Positions 35,145 to 45,714 of a stretch of 64,000 nt of DNA are shown here, in pieces (the first letter of the stretch is position 1; every line of letters begins with the position of its first letter). The stretch comes from Siphonodentalium dalli (taxonomy: Eukaryota > Mollusca > Scaphopoda > Gadilida > Siphonodentaliidae), in contig CP136068.1 of the NCBI GenBank assembly GCA_032622095.1, positions 48,788,443 to 48,852,442 of the forward strand, given 5' to 3'. Position numbers and translations under genes: made by a program. The notes beneath the pieces are model-generated. The model did not search any database, was not told the origin of the DNA, and saw only the letters and a list, made by a program, of their open reading frames with translations.

Positions 35145-37020
35145 GCTGTATATTTTGAAGTAAATGTTTGCCATTTTATAATGGCGTCAGCGTTGCTAAT
35201 ACGTTATCAACGCGAAGACAGCCAAGCGCATAATTATGTGATCATATTAACTAAGGCATACAATTTATCAGATATATTTTGAAGCTCACAGTTCTCAGTT
35301 GCCATATTGGACGTCATCTTGAAAACATAGCATTAAGTGAAATATAGCAGAATTTACCCCTGACACATTCCCACTACCAAAAAAAAGCATTCTTACTAAT
35401 TTCGTTTTCGAACCTACGCTCCATATGATAATACTACGAACCTAGCAAAAAAATAATTGTGAATTAGGTAGACAATTTTTTTTAACAGCTTTTAAGAAAA
35501 AATTGTGTAAGTAATTTGTTCTAGAACGGTTGATTAAAATGATATTAAAATGTCGATGTTCCACACAACTCGGTTTAAAACAAAGTAATATTGTGTATGA
35601 GATATGTATTAGAGGGATTCTACCCCATGGGACGGCTCTGTGACTATTTTTTCGTTTGTTTAATACTTTGATATTGAGAGTTTATATTATATTATAGCAT
35701 TTGACAACTTTATTTACGAAATACTCCATTGGATATTACAAACAAATATAAATACGTATATGTTGTACAATGAGATAGCCTACCAAGAACTCATTATATG
35801 ATACACAATGAAGATTTTTGTTGATTGTTTTTAAAACTGTGATAAGAATAAGGAAATATTAACTCTTTGAAGAAATAAGTAGTATAACTAATCAAAATCA
35901 ACTTTCTAAATTATGCATGTAATTTTAAGCTCTGTATTTTAGAGTAAAGGTGGCCATTTTGGAAGCCATCTTTTGTAATGGAGATAGCATAGGTATTACG
36001 CTATAAACGCTAATACATCCAGTTGTACGATATATGATCACAGCAAATGTGTACATTTTATCAAGATATATTTTGAAGCTGACATTTCTGAATAGCCATA
36101 TTGGACGCCATCTTGAAAATATATATTGTTTTTTTTTTGTGATGACAAATTGTATGATAATTTGGCATATACTATACAAACTACAAACCTAAATGATGCA
36201 TATGAGCCTTTGTAAAAATGCAATACATTTTTAAGCCCTGTATCTTGAAGTAAACGATGGCCATTTCGGCAGCCATCTTTTGTAATGGAGATAGCATAGG
36301 TATTACGCTATAAACGATAATACATCCAGTTGTACGATATATGATCACAGCAAATGTGTACATTTTATCAAGATATATTTTGAAGCTGACATTTCCGAAT
36401 AGCCACATTGGACGCCATCTTGAAAATATATATTGTTTTTTTTTTATGACAAATTGTATGATAATTTAGCATATACTATACAAACTACAAACCTAAATGA
36501 TGCATATGAGCCTTTGTAAAAATGCAATACATTTTTAAGCCCTGTATCTTGAAGTAAACGTTGGCCATTTCGGCAGCCATCTTTTGTAATGGAGATAGCA
36601 TAGGTATTACGCTATAAACGTTAATACATCCAGTTGTACGATATATGATCACAGCAAATGTGTACATTTTATCAAGATATATTTTGAAGCTGACATTTCT
36701 GAATAGCCATATTGTACGCCATCTTGAAAATATATATTGTTTTTTTTTTTGTGATGACAAATTGTATGATAATTTAGCATATACTATACAAACTACAAAC
36801 CTAAATGATGCATATGAGCCTTTGTAAAAATGCAATACATTTTTAAGCCCTGTATCTTGAAGTAAACGATGGCCATTTCGGCAGCCATCTTTTGTAATGG
36901 AGATAGCATAGGTATTACGCTATAAACGTTAATACATCCAGTTGTACGATATATGATCACAGTAAATGTGTAAAAGCTCACATTTCTGAATAGCCATATT
37001 GGATGCCATCTTGAAAACAT
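35145..37020. repeat. Core satellite, about 305-bp units
   Basis: Nearly identical units start at about 35928, 36233 and 36536, with a shortened fourth from about 36845 to 37020 and a diverged outlier at 35145-35340. Each has 'ggccattt.gg.agccatct', 'gatagcataggtattacgct', 'ccagttgtacgatatatgat' and 'gccatattggacgccatctt'. The repeated 75-116-codon minus frames come from unit periodicity, not from genes. The two 'gccatctt' words per unit give, on the minus strand, 'aagatggc', resembling the core of a YY1 site. Confidence 0.85.
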
Positions 37021-38590
37021 ATTTTTTGTATGATAATTTGGGGTATAATTTATATATTAGAAACATTGAATACATATGATGTTGTATATTGAAATAGCCC
37101 TGCCAACAGATTTAGAGCATATATTCATATTTTTCCAGTGATAAGATGTATGATTTAACTATCCAAATTATAATGTGCGTTCAAATATGTTAGTAGGTAG
37201 ATTTCCGTGACGATTTAAAAATGTGCAGATATTGAACGGGAACATGCATATAAAACACACATTAACCTATAGTCTAACGACATCGAGCAATTTCAGATGC
37301 AATGGTGTAACTAACAGAATTAGCTTAATATTATTGTTTGATTGATTCTGCGAGATAATTGCATACTATTTATAGGCATAGCATCGAAAGTACATATTGA
37401 GTCGTGTGCACATACGCAGTTTATATTTGCTTTCATCGTATAAATCTGTACGATGAATGCGCGATAAATAATTATTCTAAATTTTCAAATTTCAATGACG
37501 AATGAGTTTTAAGCGTGCGTGCAGATGCCAACACGGGCGTTATGCTGTATACAAAGGTAAATTAATCAGATATATAATGGCCATTCACTGCTTGTTGAAA
37601 CTTAACGCTTGACACTTCACCCTGCATCAATTGTAAGTTTAAAAACGAACGACCGGGAATTGTTTCTGTCCGAGCATGTTTACATCTGATGCTAAATTGC
37701 GTACGGATTCATCAGCATCTGTTTTTCCAAATCGTGTTGCCATTATGATTAAGGGAGAATTATTTGCCGTAATCAGGTAAGTGTTATCTTTATTTATTAA
37801 ACTATACGAGTTAGTATGTAAACAAAACTGTTACAGTATTTTTTTTTCAAAAAAAAACAATTTATGAATTGGAATGTTAATTTGTAGAAATTAGAGCGCA
37901 TTTGCTAGATAAATGTAAATATACTGTTATGATATGCTTAGCCACAACGTGTAGACAAATAAAATTTTACATAAAAAAAACAATTGTAAAACTATGATTA
38001 TTGTTTTTATTTGCATGTTTAAAGATAACTTTCCGTAGAATCTGAATTGTAACAATGTTAATTTGGATACTGTAATATACTATCTAAAAATTTGTGTGTA
38101 ATAGTGTAACAGTATCCGTTTTTGATAATTAAGAGTTGCATACAAACAGATAATACACGCTCTTTAACGATAAATTTTCAACCATATTTAAGTTAAATTA
38201 TTAGCGCCCTTTTAAGAATTATGATGTGAAGAAGACCTATTTATTAACAATTCTGAGGTAAAATTATTACAATTTTTGTTTTGCTGTGATATTGAAACAC
38301 TTTTGGTATTGAAATTATAAAATGAAATCTTAGTGCCCCTTTAAGACATCTTGTTTATAAATAGATGGATAAAATAAAACTTATTGCCAATTTAAGACAT
38401 CTGGTTTGAACAAAGTATACTGTATCCTAATAATACATAATTCTTATTGTCACTTTAAGACAAGTACTTTAAAAATCATGTATATGTTTTGCTCCGATAA
38501 ATATACAAACAAAAATATACAATCGTTTTAAATTACACAGAACATAGGTTGAATAAGATATGAATTAATTTAAAGTTATCTGAAAACATA
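37021..38590. other. AT-rich core of the long-inverted-repeat element
   Basis: No coding frame of note. A degenerate short repeat, 'ttattgccnntttaagacat', recurs about four times between 38200 and 38470. A stretch near 37200-37760 is less AT-rich ('tgcgtgcagatgccaacacg') and may be captured sequence of other origin, but shows no protein frame. Confidence 0.5.
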
Positions 38591-41002
38591 ATTTAACTAA
38601 ACTCACCAGGTGTTTTAAATCCGTGACTTTATAGGCCATTTACCTGGCTTATATATTATAATTGGAATGTTTGGAATGTTTACCGTAAGGTAAGTTGATC
38701 TTCAAATAAGCGACCTGACAGGTGTATTTTATATTACTGGTTTTGTAAGGACGGGTCGTTAACGAATGCGTTCTTTGAAATATGAGCCAAGCTAGGTAGC
38801 CAAGTTGAATAAATTAGTCGCCTTGTACAGATATATGTCGACATGAATTATATTATTCATGTGGTCGGATAAAATGGGAGGGTACATTATGATAGGCATA
38901 CGAGAACATTTAACAAGATAGCTCGACTGATTTGTTTGGGAGTATAGATAGCTTGAGTAAATTAATGTGTTACTGTATATAAACAGAGCTCGACATGAAT
39001 TCTCGACGAATGATATTAGATTATTCGACTTGGGTCGTATGACATCATTTTGATGGGACCTAAAGATAGAATGAATAAATTTTTATATAAACAGATACAT
39101 TCGGATAGGTAAAATTGAGACATTATTATACTTCGATGGATTATCTGTTCTTTGATGAGTAAGTAAGTCTTGTTATGTTAAACAGAGTCGGACATGAATT
39201 CTCGACGAAGACCTCATCATGTTTAGTGCTATATGTTGGTAGATTATTCGACTTAAAGAAAGATGGCTCGAATGACATCATTTGTTGGGACTAAAGATAG
39301 AATGAATTTTCCTTATATAAACAGATACATTCGCATAGGTAAAATTGAGGCAGAGTAAAAACATTTGGAATATCAGTTGATTGCGTCAACAGTCAACATT
39401 TTTTCAAAATTTTAGCAATAAATTGATTAAAGTTTTATTGAATTTTCATATTATTTTATTGACATATAAAGTTTGTGCTTGAATTTTGTTGACGAAAACA
39501 TTAGTGTTTTCCTAAGATTATAATATTTTTACATTTTTTGATTAAAGACAAAACATTTATTGTCTTTTACAATTATTGTGGTAATAAAAAGGGACTTTTG
39601 ATGCTTGCGAGCGAAACATATAAAGTTAACATTGAAATTGTTTTGTTTTTTTTTAAATTTGGCTTTCAATTGAGATATTTGATTAAGGATTTTCATATTT
39701 TTTTTGACGCATTATAACATATAACTTCAATTTTGTTGACGAAAATGTAACTTAAATTGTGTTTTAATTGCTTTATCGTGCTTTTAATATTTCATTAAAA
39801 GAGAGATTTTTTTGATTTTTCTGAAATACTGAATTTGTGTTGGAATTGAAATACGTTGTCTTGGTATAAACCGAAAATAGTTACTATTTGTTCCAGTTTT
39901 CTTTCCTAAAATACTATAGATTATGAATTAACGTTGGTGTGATATAAATAACTAATTATTCACAATTTAACATGCTTGATACACATATTTTTATATATTC
40001 CAACATAAGTTGATTGATTTGAATATATTTCCATCATTCATAATGTTTAAAGGAACCGATAATGGTTATACATGGTTATACAAATGTGTTGCCTACTAAT
40101 CTACAGAAGAACGTTCCTAAAAAAGTTCAATGTGTTTAGACCTGTGGTTTTACATGCATAGGTTTATTCGCTAACGAATATATCACTGTATCATTCATTA
40201 ACATATATCAATCGTTTAACATCTATATTGAACTTAATAAAACAGATTATTCAAATGCACAGGGGAGCTAACTCTGTTCTTTATATTCCAATTAATATTT
40301 GTAGATTTACTCAGTATATTTTTGGAAATGTTTGAATAACCTAGAAATTGTTTGTTTGAGTATAGCCTAGAAGAGGTATTTAAACACCAACCTAGAAATA
40401 GTTAGTCTGACTTTAAATATTGACACATTTTTGTCAGAAGATATTTCGACGGGGAGACCAGACTGTCCATATCTTAACAAAAGATTGATTTGATTATGTT
40501 TTTTGATATCTGTTTGTATACTAAGATTTATTTATAATTAATATTCATTAAATGAACTAAAGTGTTGGGTTCCACATTTCGTTTTCTACGAGACTCTGTA
40601 ATATCGAGTTTTATGAGATCGAATAGTGTTAGCTACAAATCTACAATAACGAAGAAAAAGTTCCAACACTAACAAATATTCCATGTGTTTTAGCCTTGTG
40701 GTTTTTTACATGCACGAGGTTATTCACTAGCGAATAAATCATCTCATTTAACTAACCTATCGCAACTAACCTATTCAATAGTTCGTACTAATCCTTCAAA
40801 TAGTTACTAGTTAGCCTGACTATATCATCTGCCTAGAAATAGTTTGCTTACTATACCATCTGCCTAGAAATAGTTTGCTTACTATACCATCTGCCTAGAA
40901 ATAGTTTGCTTACTATACCATCTGCCTAGAAATAGTTAATAGTATGTCTTATTATATCTCTCCTCTAACAAGTATACATAAAGCTTATTCCTGTACACTA
41001 CT
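38591..41002 (-). repeat. Right inverted arm (2.41 kb)
   Basis: Inverse complement of the left arm, including the mirrored 31-bp array at 40814-40937 and terminal TACACTACT. Differences noticed by eye are single bases and small indels (for example in A-runs). Confidence 0.9.
40814..40937. repeat. 31-bp minisatellite, right arm (4 units)
   Basis: Inverse complement of 32555-32678, same number of units and same variant innermost unit. Confidence 0.85.
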
Positions 41003-41008
41003 AAGTAT
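41003..41008. repeat. Target site duplication, right (aagtat)
   Basis: Second copy of 'aagtat', matching 32484-32489, immediately outside the right arm and 55 bp from the stop codon of the sulfotransferase. Confidence 0.8.
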
Positions 41009-41063
41009 GAATTGTGCGGTCTGTTAGAGATTGATAGCTTTTCGTAAATTGAACTAGAATTGA

Positions 41064-42366
41064 TTAATGTTTTTTCTTTATTTTCATACTAGGATATTGT
41101 AATCTAGTAACTAAAAAAGTCATACCGTTCTCTGGTTTCAATATCAGGTCACAATTTCTCCTGTGGATAGAAAATGATTCGCTCCATTTCGTGGCACCAA
41201 ATGTCAGAGCTGAACTATTATTTTTGTTGCTATCAACGCAGAAGTATTTTAACTTGGAATTATATTGTTTGAATAATATCAGCTCCTCTTGGAAATCTTG
41301 GCCATATGAACGTACTTTATCCAAAAACACATTGAGAAAATGTTTATATAGTATATGATCTGCTTCCGCGAACTTCGTATGAACATCGATGATTCTCTGT
41401 GGTATTTGTGATTTATTAGAACCCTCTGTCGAATTTCTAGCGTTCTTTTTTATGTACATAACGTCCCTAGTTGTCCAGCACAACAAGCGACGTAGTAAAA
41501 TCATGGATTCGTCAAAGTGTTCCATGATCATTATCAACCCAAAATCTCGATCCAACTCCTGGATATAGTTCGCAATGAAACTTTTGTTATGAAGTCTAGT
41601 TTGCGGTATTCCCATATCCAGAGACATTCGATTGTTTGTATAAGACTGATAAGCGGTATGCGGCTCAAAGCCTCGCTGGCCCAAGACAAAAGTTGAAATA
41701 GGATCTGGCCCCTTTATGTGACTATACCATGGCAATTTGTAGACATCCCTGTAGTATACGAACGCTGATATCATTTGACTGAACGGTTCTCTGAGTATGG
41801 CAACATATATAGTGTCGTCAGGCATAAATATTTTGAATGCCGTCTTCTTATAGATCACGTGGTTGCAAAGAAGTTCATAGTGTTTCCCTTTGGGAGGTTT
41901 TAACACACTGTCATTTGTTATTGAATGCGACTTCCCTATGTATGGTGGCTTGATCGGAAGAATAAACGTTGCTTTCCTGTCGATACCAAATCGCTGAATA
42001 ACATTAGTCACAGTTGAGCTCCCTGCCTTGTGCACTTTCACAAAGGCGACGTGGCGTTTTTCGACGCATTGATGTTCTAATTTCGCGCCGATGGTAGATG
42101 TGCGGCTCCAAAAGAATTCCTGTATCATATTACTGTTCCACAATGAAGATACCTTCTTTTGTTTTTCACTTTGTGGCTCCACGAATGTCTCGTCATATGA
42201 GGACTTGTTGGTTGCTAAATCTGACGGGTCACTGATGTTGCGCATCGTATAGTGGTACGACATTGGTGTCTTAAGTAGCAGAGTGGGAATAAAGTCCTTG
42301 ATGCAGAATATTGCGAATACGACCACGGTTAGCAATAAGAGCATGTAGCAGTAGACATGCCTCCGC
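41064..42366 (-). CDS. Galactose-3-O-sulfotransferase family protein, last exon
   Basis: Type II Golgi enzyme expected to move sulfate from PAPS to the 3-hydroxyl of galactose on glycolipids or glycoproteins. From Met at 42344 the frame is 426 codons, close to the usual family length. Visible parts (numbered from that Met): hydrophobic signal-anchor (about 2-25), 5'-phosphosulfate loop HVAFVKVHKAGSSTV (98-112), 3'-phosphate motif ILREPFSQMISAFVYY (183-198), and N-glycosylation sequons NIS and NKS. Upstream of Met the frame continues (RRRHVYCY) to a strong acceptor (tttttttcag|gcgg at 42367), so this is a terminal exon. The basic RRRH just before the anchor fits a cytosolic tail, and the true start is in an exon further right. 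Intact. No AATAAA lies in the 55 bp between the stop and the transposon at 41008. Acceptor substrate cannot be told. Confidence 0.85.
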
Positions 42367-43059
42367 CTGAAAAAAAAGTTAAAAAATTTAACTTTTTATC
42401 ATTATTTCTTACATTATTTACCAATTTTGTATCATTAAAAAAAAAATTCTTACATTTTTTAACAATTATAAAAAATATTATAAAATTTGTTAGGCCAATG
42501 CATTCTCTTATATATGCGAGGCGACCTATGGTCGACTCGCAGATATAATGGAATGCATTGGCACAGGGTTTTCGTTAAATGTCAGGAAGCTCCAGTCATG
42601 GAAGGGTTAAACTACCCTTACGGAGCCCCTCACAGACGTGAGCAGACGACACTCAGCAATACAAGCTGCCACATGTATGGGGCTCCCACAGGAAGCTCCA
42701 GTCATGAAAAGGTTAAAGGCAATTGTGGCTTTATGAAGAAAGACTTATTACGCCCTCTTTGGGTGTATATTGGCAAGCATATCTGGCCATGTCGTATGAG
42801 ATGATGGACTAAATGTGATTAAAACGTACACCTTATTTGCGTACTTGATCCATGTAATGATTATCAATAATTTTGGCTTGATTATTATTATGCATGCTAT
42901 TTCATGCACTATTCAGATAGTATGTGTTATGATATTGAGGGCGTTACCATTCCTAATTACGGGTTTCTTGTTACTCTTGGGCAGGGACGTGGCTATAGGG
43001 TATGAAATAGTGTGTCTGTCATTTGCAAAAACAGTTTAATATCGACCTTGATAAACTCA
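42367..43059. other. Intron of the sulfotransferase gene or intergenic
   Basis: A T-rich (minus) pyrimidine tract lies next to the acceptor. At 42582-42720 the phrase 'ggaagctccagtcatg.aa.ggtta' occurs twice around 'ggagcccctcacag/ggggctcccacag', a small inverted arrangement. No upstream exon could be found by eye. Confidence 0.4.
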
Positions 43060-43455
43060 TACAAGCCTGGATATAGTGTGTCTGACATTTTCGGAATGAG
43101 GTCTCGACATGGTGGATTTAGTTACCATAGGGAACGTCATTCTACTTAGGCCTTAACTGCTATGGGAGACCTAGAATAAGTTCCCCAGTTGAAGCTGGTG
43201 ATGTTCACACAGTAGTCACCTCGATTATACATTGTATCTTCTGTAAATTAGGGGGGTATAGAATTAGAAGGGAAAAAGTTAATAAAAACAATGCTGATTT
43301 GAGACTATAGACACTGCTCAGAATATGAGACCTAAGCAGAGTGAGGTCTCCATATGGGGAATTTAGTGATGCTAGCCCGCTGTACGGGGTAGCGTCACTA
43401 AATTCACCCTCAGGGGACCTCATTCTACAAATGACAGACAAACTGTTTCAATGCT
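43060..43455. repeat. Diverged relative of the nested palindrome at 45268
   Basis: Has 'gtgtctgacatttt.ggaatgaggtctc' near 43078 and 'gaggtctccatatggggaatttagtgatgctagcccgctg' then 'ggggtagcgtcactaaattc' and 'gacctcattctacaaatgac' ending near 43440. Same elements and order as 45268-45521, but with large extra sequence between halves. Confidence 0.6.
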
Positions 43456-43484
43456 TGTCTCCAAGGTACTAAAACGAATGATAA

Positions 43485-43521
43485 AAACGAGAGGCCGATC
43501 ACGACCGGCAGATGTTTAACC
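43485..43521. repeat. 37-bp word shared with 50907-50943
   Basis: 'aaacgagaggccgatcacga' plus 'ccggcagatgtttaacc' differs from 50907-50943 at one base. It includes an imperfect dyad (gccgat-cacg-accggc). Surroundings of the two copies do not align. Confidence 0.6.
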
Positions 43522-43659
43522 TAGATCTAGATCTAGACTGAATATACGCCTAGACACATAACGTGGAGATGATTGGAAAGATATATTAAGGGGTTTCCGT
43601 CATTTTCTTGTACAAGTATAAATATAAGACTGATGAGATAAAGTATTGCTTTGGATACC

Positions 43660-43760
43660 TTACTCGTATTTCAATCCGCGAAGTACTATTTTTCGCTCAG
43701 TTTTGAATTCGCGCACTTTAAATTCGCGCACCTAACTGACAAAAATAAATTCGAAAAAGT
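43660..43760. repeat. 'ttcgcgca' palindrome-family fragment
   Basis: 'gtactatttttcgctcagtt', 'ttgaattcgcgcacttt' and 'aaattcgcgcacct' match 48455-48510 almost exactly. See the fuller cluster at 48338-48530. Confidence 0.65.
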
Positions 43761-44068
43761 CTTTGGTCAGAGGACAGTTTCAGTTCCTTAGTTGTTCTGA
43801 AGATATATGTATACATTAAACACGATGACGACGAATTTACATCATGTAGATCATAACTGAATTCGTTATTTTGTTGATGATTTATGTTTATAGGCTCCAA
43901 ATAATTATTCGGATATTGAAATGTAGTTATATGGACTGGACATCAATAAAATGAACTCGAAAACAGAAAACCACAACCGCCAAGGCAATTACTGACTTCT
44001 TAAAAATAAACACTTGGTTGCGGGTTGTGATACCATAACTAACTCAGGGTGTATGGTCACGGTGTCAA

Positions 44069-44100
44069 GCCTTGAAATATGGTGTCTTTCATAGGGTAAC
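44069..44100. repeat. End fragment of the nested palindrome
   Basis: 'caagccttgaaatatggtgt' and 'ctttca' match the first 30 bp of the element at 45268 and then stop. Confidence 0.5.
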
Positions 44101-44133
44101 GAGAATTTGGCTCATCGCTATAGAAACTAGAAT

Positions 44134-45165
44134 GCACTCCGAGAGATGCCAACGTGCGCAAAAATGTAATAAACAATAATTAAAAAAATAATTTCACTGT
44201 ATTTCACTTAATTTATTTAATTTAATTTAATGTTAGCAAAAAAAGACAATTACCATTTCTCATTTCATCACAGATAAAAGGCAAATTACTATATTAATCA
44301 TTTAAGTAATTAAAACCAATTCCATGTTGCAGAAAGGATGAGACTTTAATATCGATTAATTTTTTTTCAGCGGCATATTTTCATTTTCATTTTCCGATAG
44401 TCAAAGTTGACCAAAGGAGCAATTATAAGAAATAATTAATACCATTTGTGTAAATATTGATAGCAGCCAATATTCAACAATAAATATCAATAATTAATCA
44501 ATAATTAATCAATAACGATCATTTTATGTAATAATAAACTCTTCAAACGGTGTTTGTGTCAACAAATGCGTTTTGTTTTGTGTTACGTCATTCGTCGTAT
44601 TTGACTCGGAACTCGGCTGAAGGTTAGGCTATTCAGCCTATTGCGTCGAATTCCGAAATCGCGTTTTGAATGTCTCTCTTTTCCCGCACGATAAAAAGAG
44701 GTCTTCGCACGAACCAAAAAATGATAAAACTTCCCAATTATAAGTAAAAATACCCAAACGAAGGAGTCTATGTCATATGTAGGTCTATGTAGGTCCCGAA
44801 GGAGTCTATAGACTCTTTGGTGTAGAGTTCTGATGGAGAAAATGTAGGTCGATCTATTTTTGTCATAACTCTGACGTATTTTGACCTGGGAGAAAAAATC
44901 GAAATCGAGGCTCACTACGAGCATGCCAGTTTTAAATATAGAAACAGGGAATCCGGACAAATGGCGATATCGGCGACAAACAAATAATCGAAAACAACAC
45001 ATAAGATAAACATAGAAAAACGCGGCACAGTAAAAATGTCAGAACGCCACGAGGTTTTACGTCGTTTTTGGTGACGTCATGGAGTTAAACGGAGTAGGGT
45101 GACACCAAGCTACGTACGAATCTGTCTGATCGCCATACTGTTGCGCGAGCGCACGTAAATATAGA
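44134..45165. repeat. 1-kb repeat, copy A
   Basis: Begins ACTAGAATGCACTCCGAGAG and ends at 'gttgcgcgagcgcacgtaaa'. Highly similar to copies B and C over its full length. Landmarks: 'aacgtgcgcaaaaatgtaat' start zone, AT-rich middle, and a GC-richer second half (44580-45160) with a perfect CRE word TGACGTCA at 45072-45079. A minus-strand frame of 139 codons (44583-45002) overlaps the frames of the other copies. Copy A carries a short insertion near 44770-44790 ('catatgtaggtctatg'). Confidence 0.85.
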
Positions 45166-45267
45166 AAAACAAGATGACATCATAATTCACCTGCGCCTAA
45201 GGTATAAGCACCAATGCGCAAATAGCGCGCGCTTGTGGTTGCTATAACACAACTGAAGCCATGCAAA

Positions 45268-45521
45268 CAAGCCTTGAAATAGGGTGTCTGTCATTTGCAG
45301 AATGAGGTCCCCAGAGGGTGAATTAAGGGATGCTACCCCGCATAGCGGGCTAGCATCACCAAATTCACCCTCTGTGAACCTCATTCTGCTGAGGTGTAAG
45401 CAGAATGAGGTCCCCAGATGGTGAATTTGGTGATGCTAGCCCGCTATGCGGGGTAGCATCACTAAATTCACCCTCTGGTGACCTCATTCTGCAAATGACA
45501 GACACCCTATTTCAAGGCTTG
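45268..45521. mobile_element. Nested palindromic foldback element, 254 bp
   Basis: The whole is an inverted repeat (CAAGCCTTGAAATAGGGTGT at the left, its complement at the right). Each half is itself an inverted repeat: 'gaggtccccaga.ggtgaatt ... gatgctaccccgc' pairs with 'gcgggctagcatcaccaaat ... gaacctc'. This gives a hairpin of hairpins. Diverged or partial relatives lie at 43060-43455 and 44069-44100. No coding. Confidence 0.8.
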
Positions 45522-45714
45522 CACGGTGTCACTCCAAGATGGCGATTAATATATAAGTTTGCGAATAATATATAAACTTGCTTCATGCGCAGCAATCTAG
45601 AATAACATGTGTATTTCCTAAAAGCATTTCAACATCGTCGACGTTACCATTACACATCGCTTGGCATTGAGAAATGGATTTAAATTTTTATATTGGTTGA
45701 CCTAATGTAACTAG

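Larger units (their letters stand above)
32490..41002. mobile_element. 8.5-kb long-inverted-repeat element, Polinton-type ends, gene-less
   Basis: One insertion bounded by 6-bp duplications, with inverted arms of about 2.41 kb (32490-34900 and 38591-41002) around a 3.7-kb core. Ends are AGTAGTGTA and TACACTACT. Six-base target duplications, AG-initial termini and minisatellites inside the arms are reported traits of Polintons, so a non-autonomous Polinton derivative is the best family guess; a foldback-type DNA transposon is the alternative. No recognisable Polinton gene (polymerase B, integrase, capsid) is visible; the core is satellite-like. About ten differences were noticed between the arms while reading, so the insertion is young or the arms are being homogenised. 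Confidence 0.75.

Noticed and set aside
36038-37020. Repeated 61-116 codon minus-strand frames
   Set aside because: They come from the roughly 305-bp satellite period; the peptides are low-complexity shadows of the repeat.
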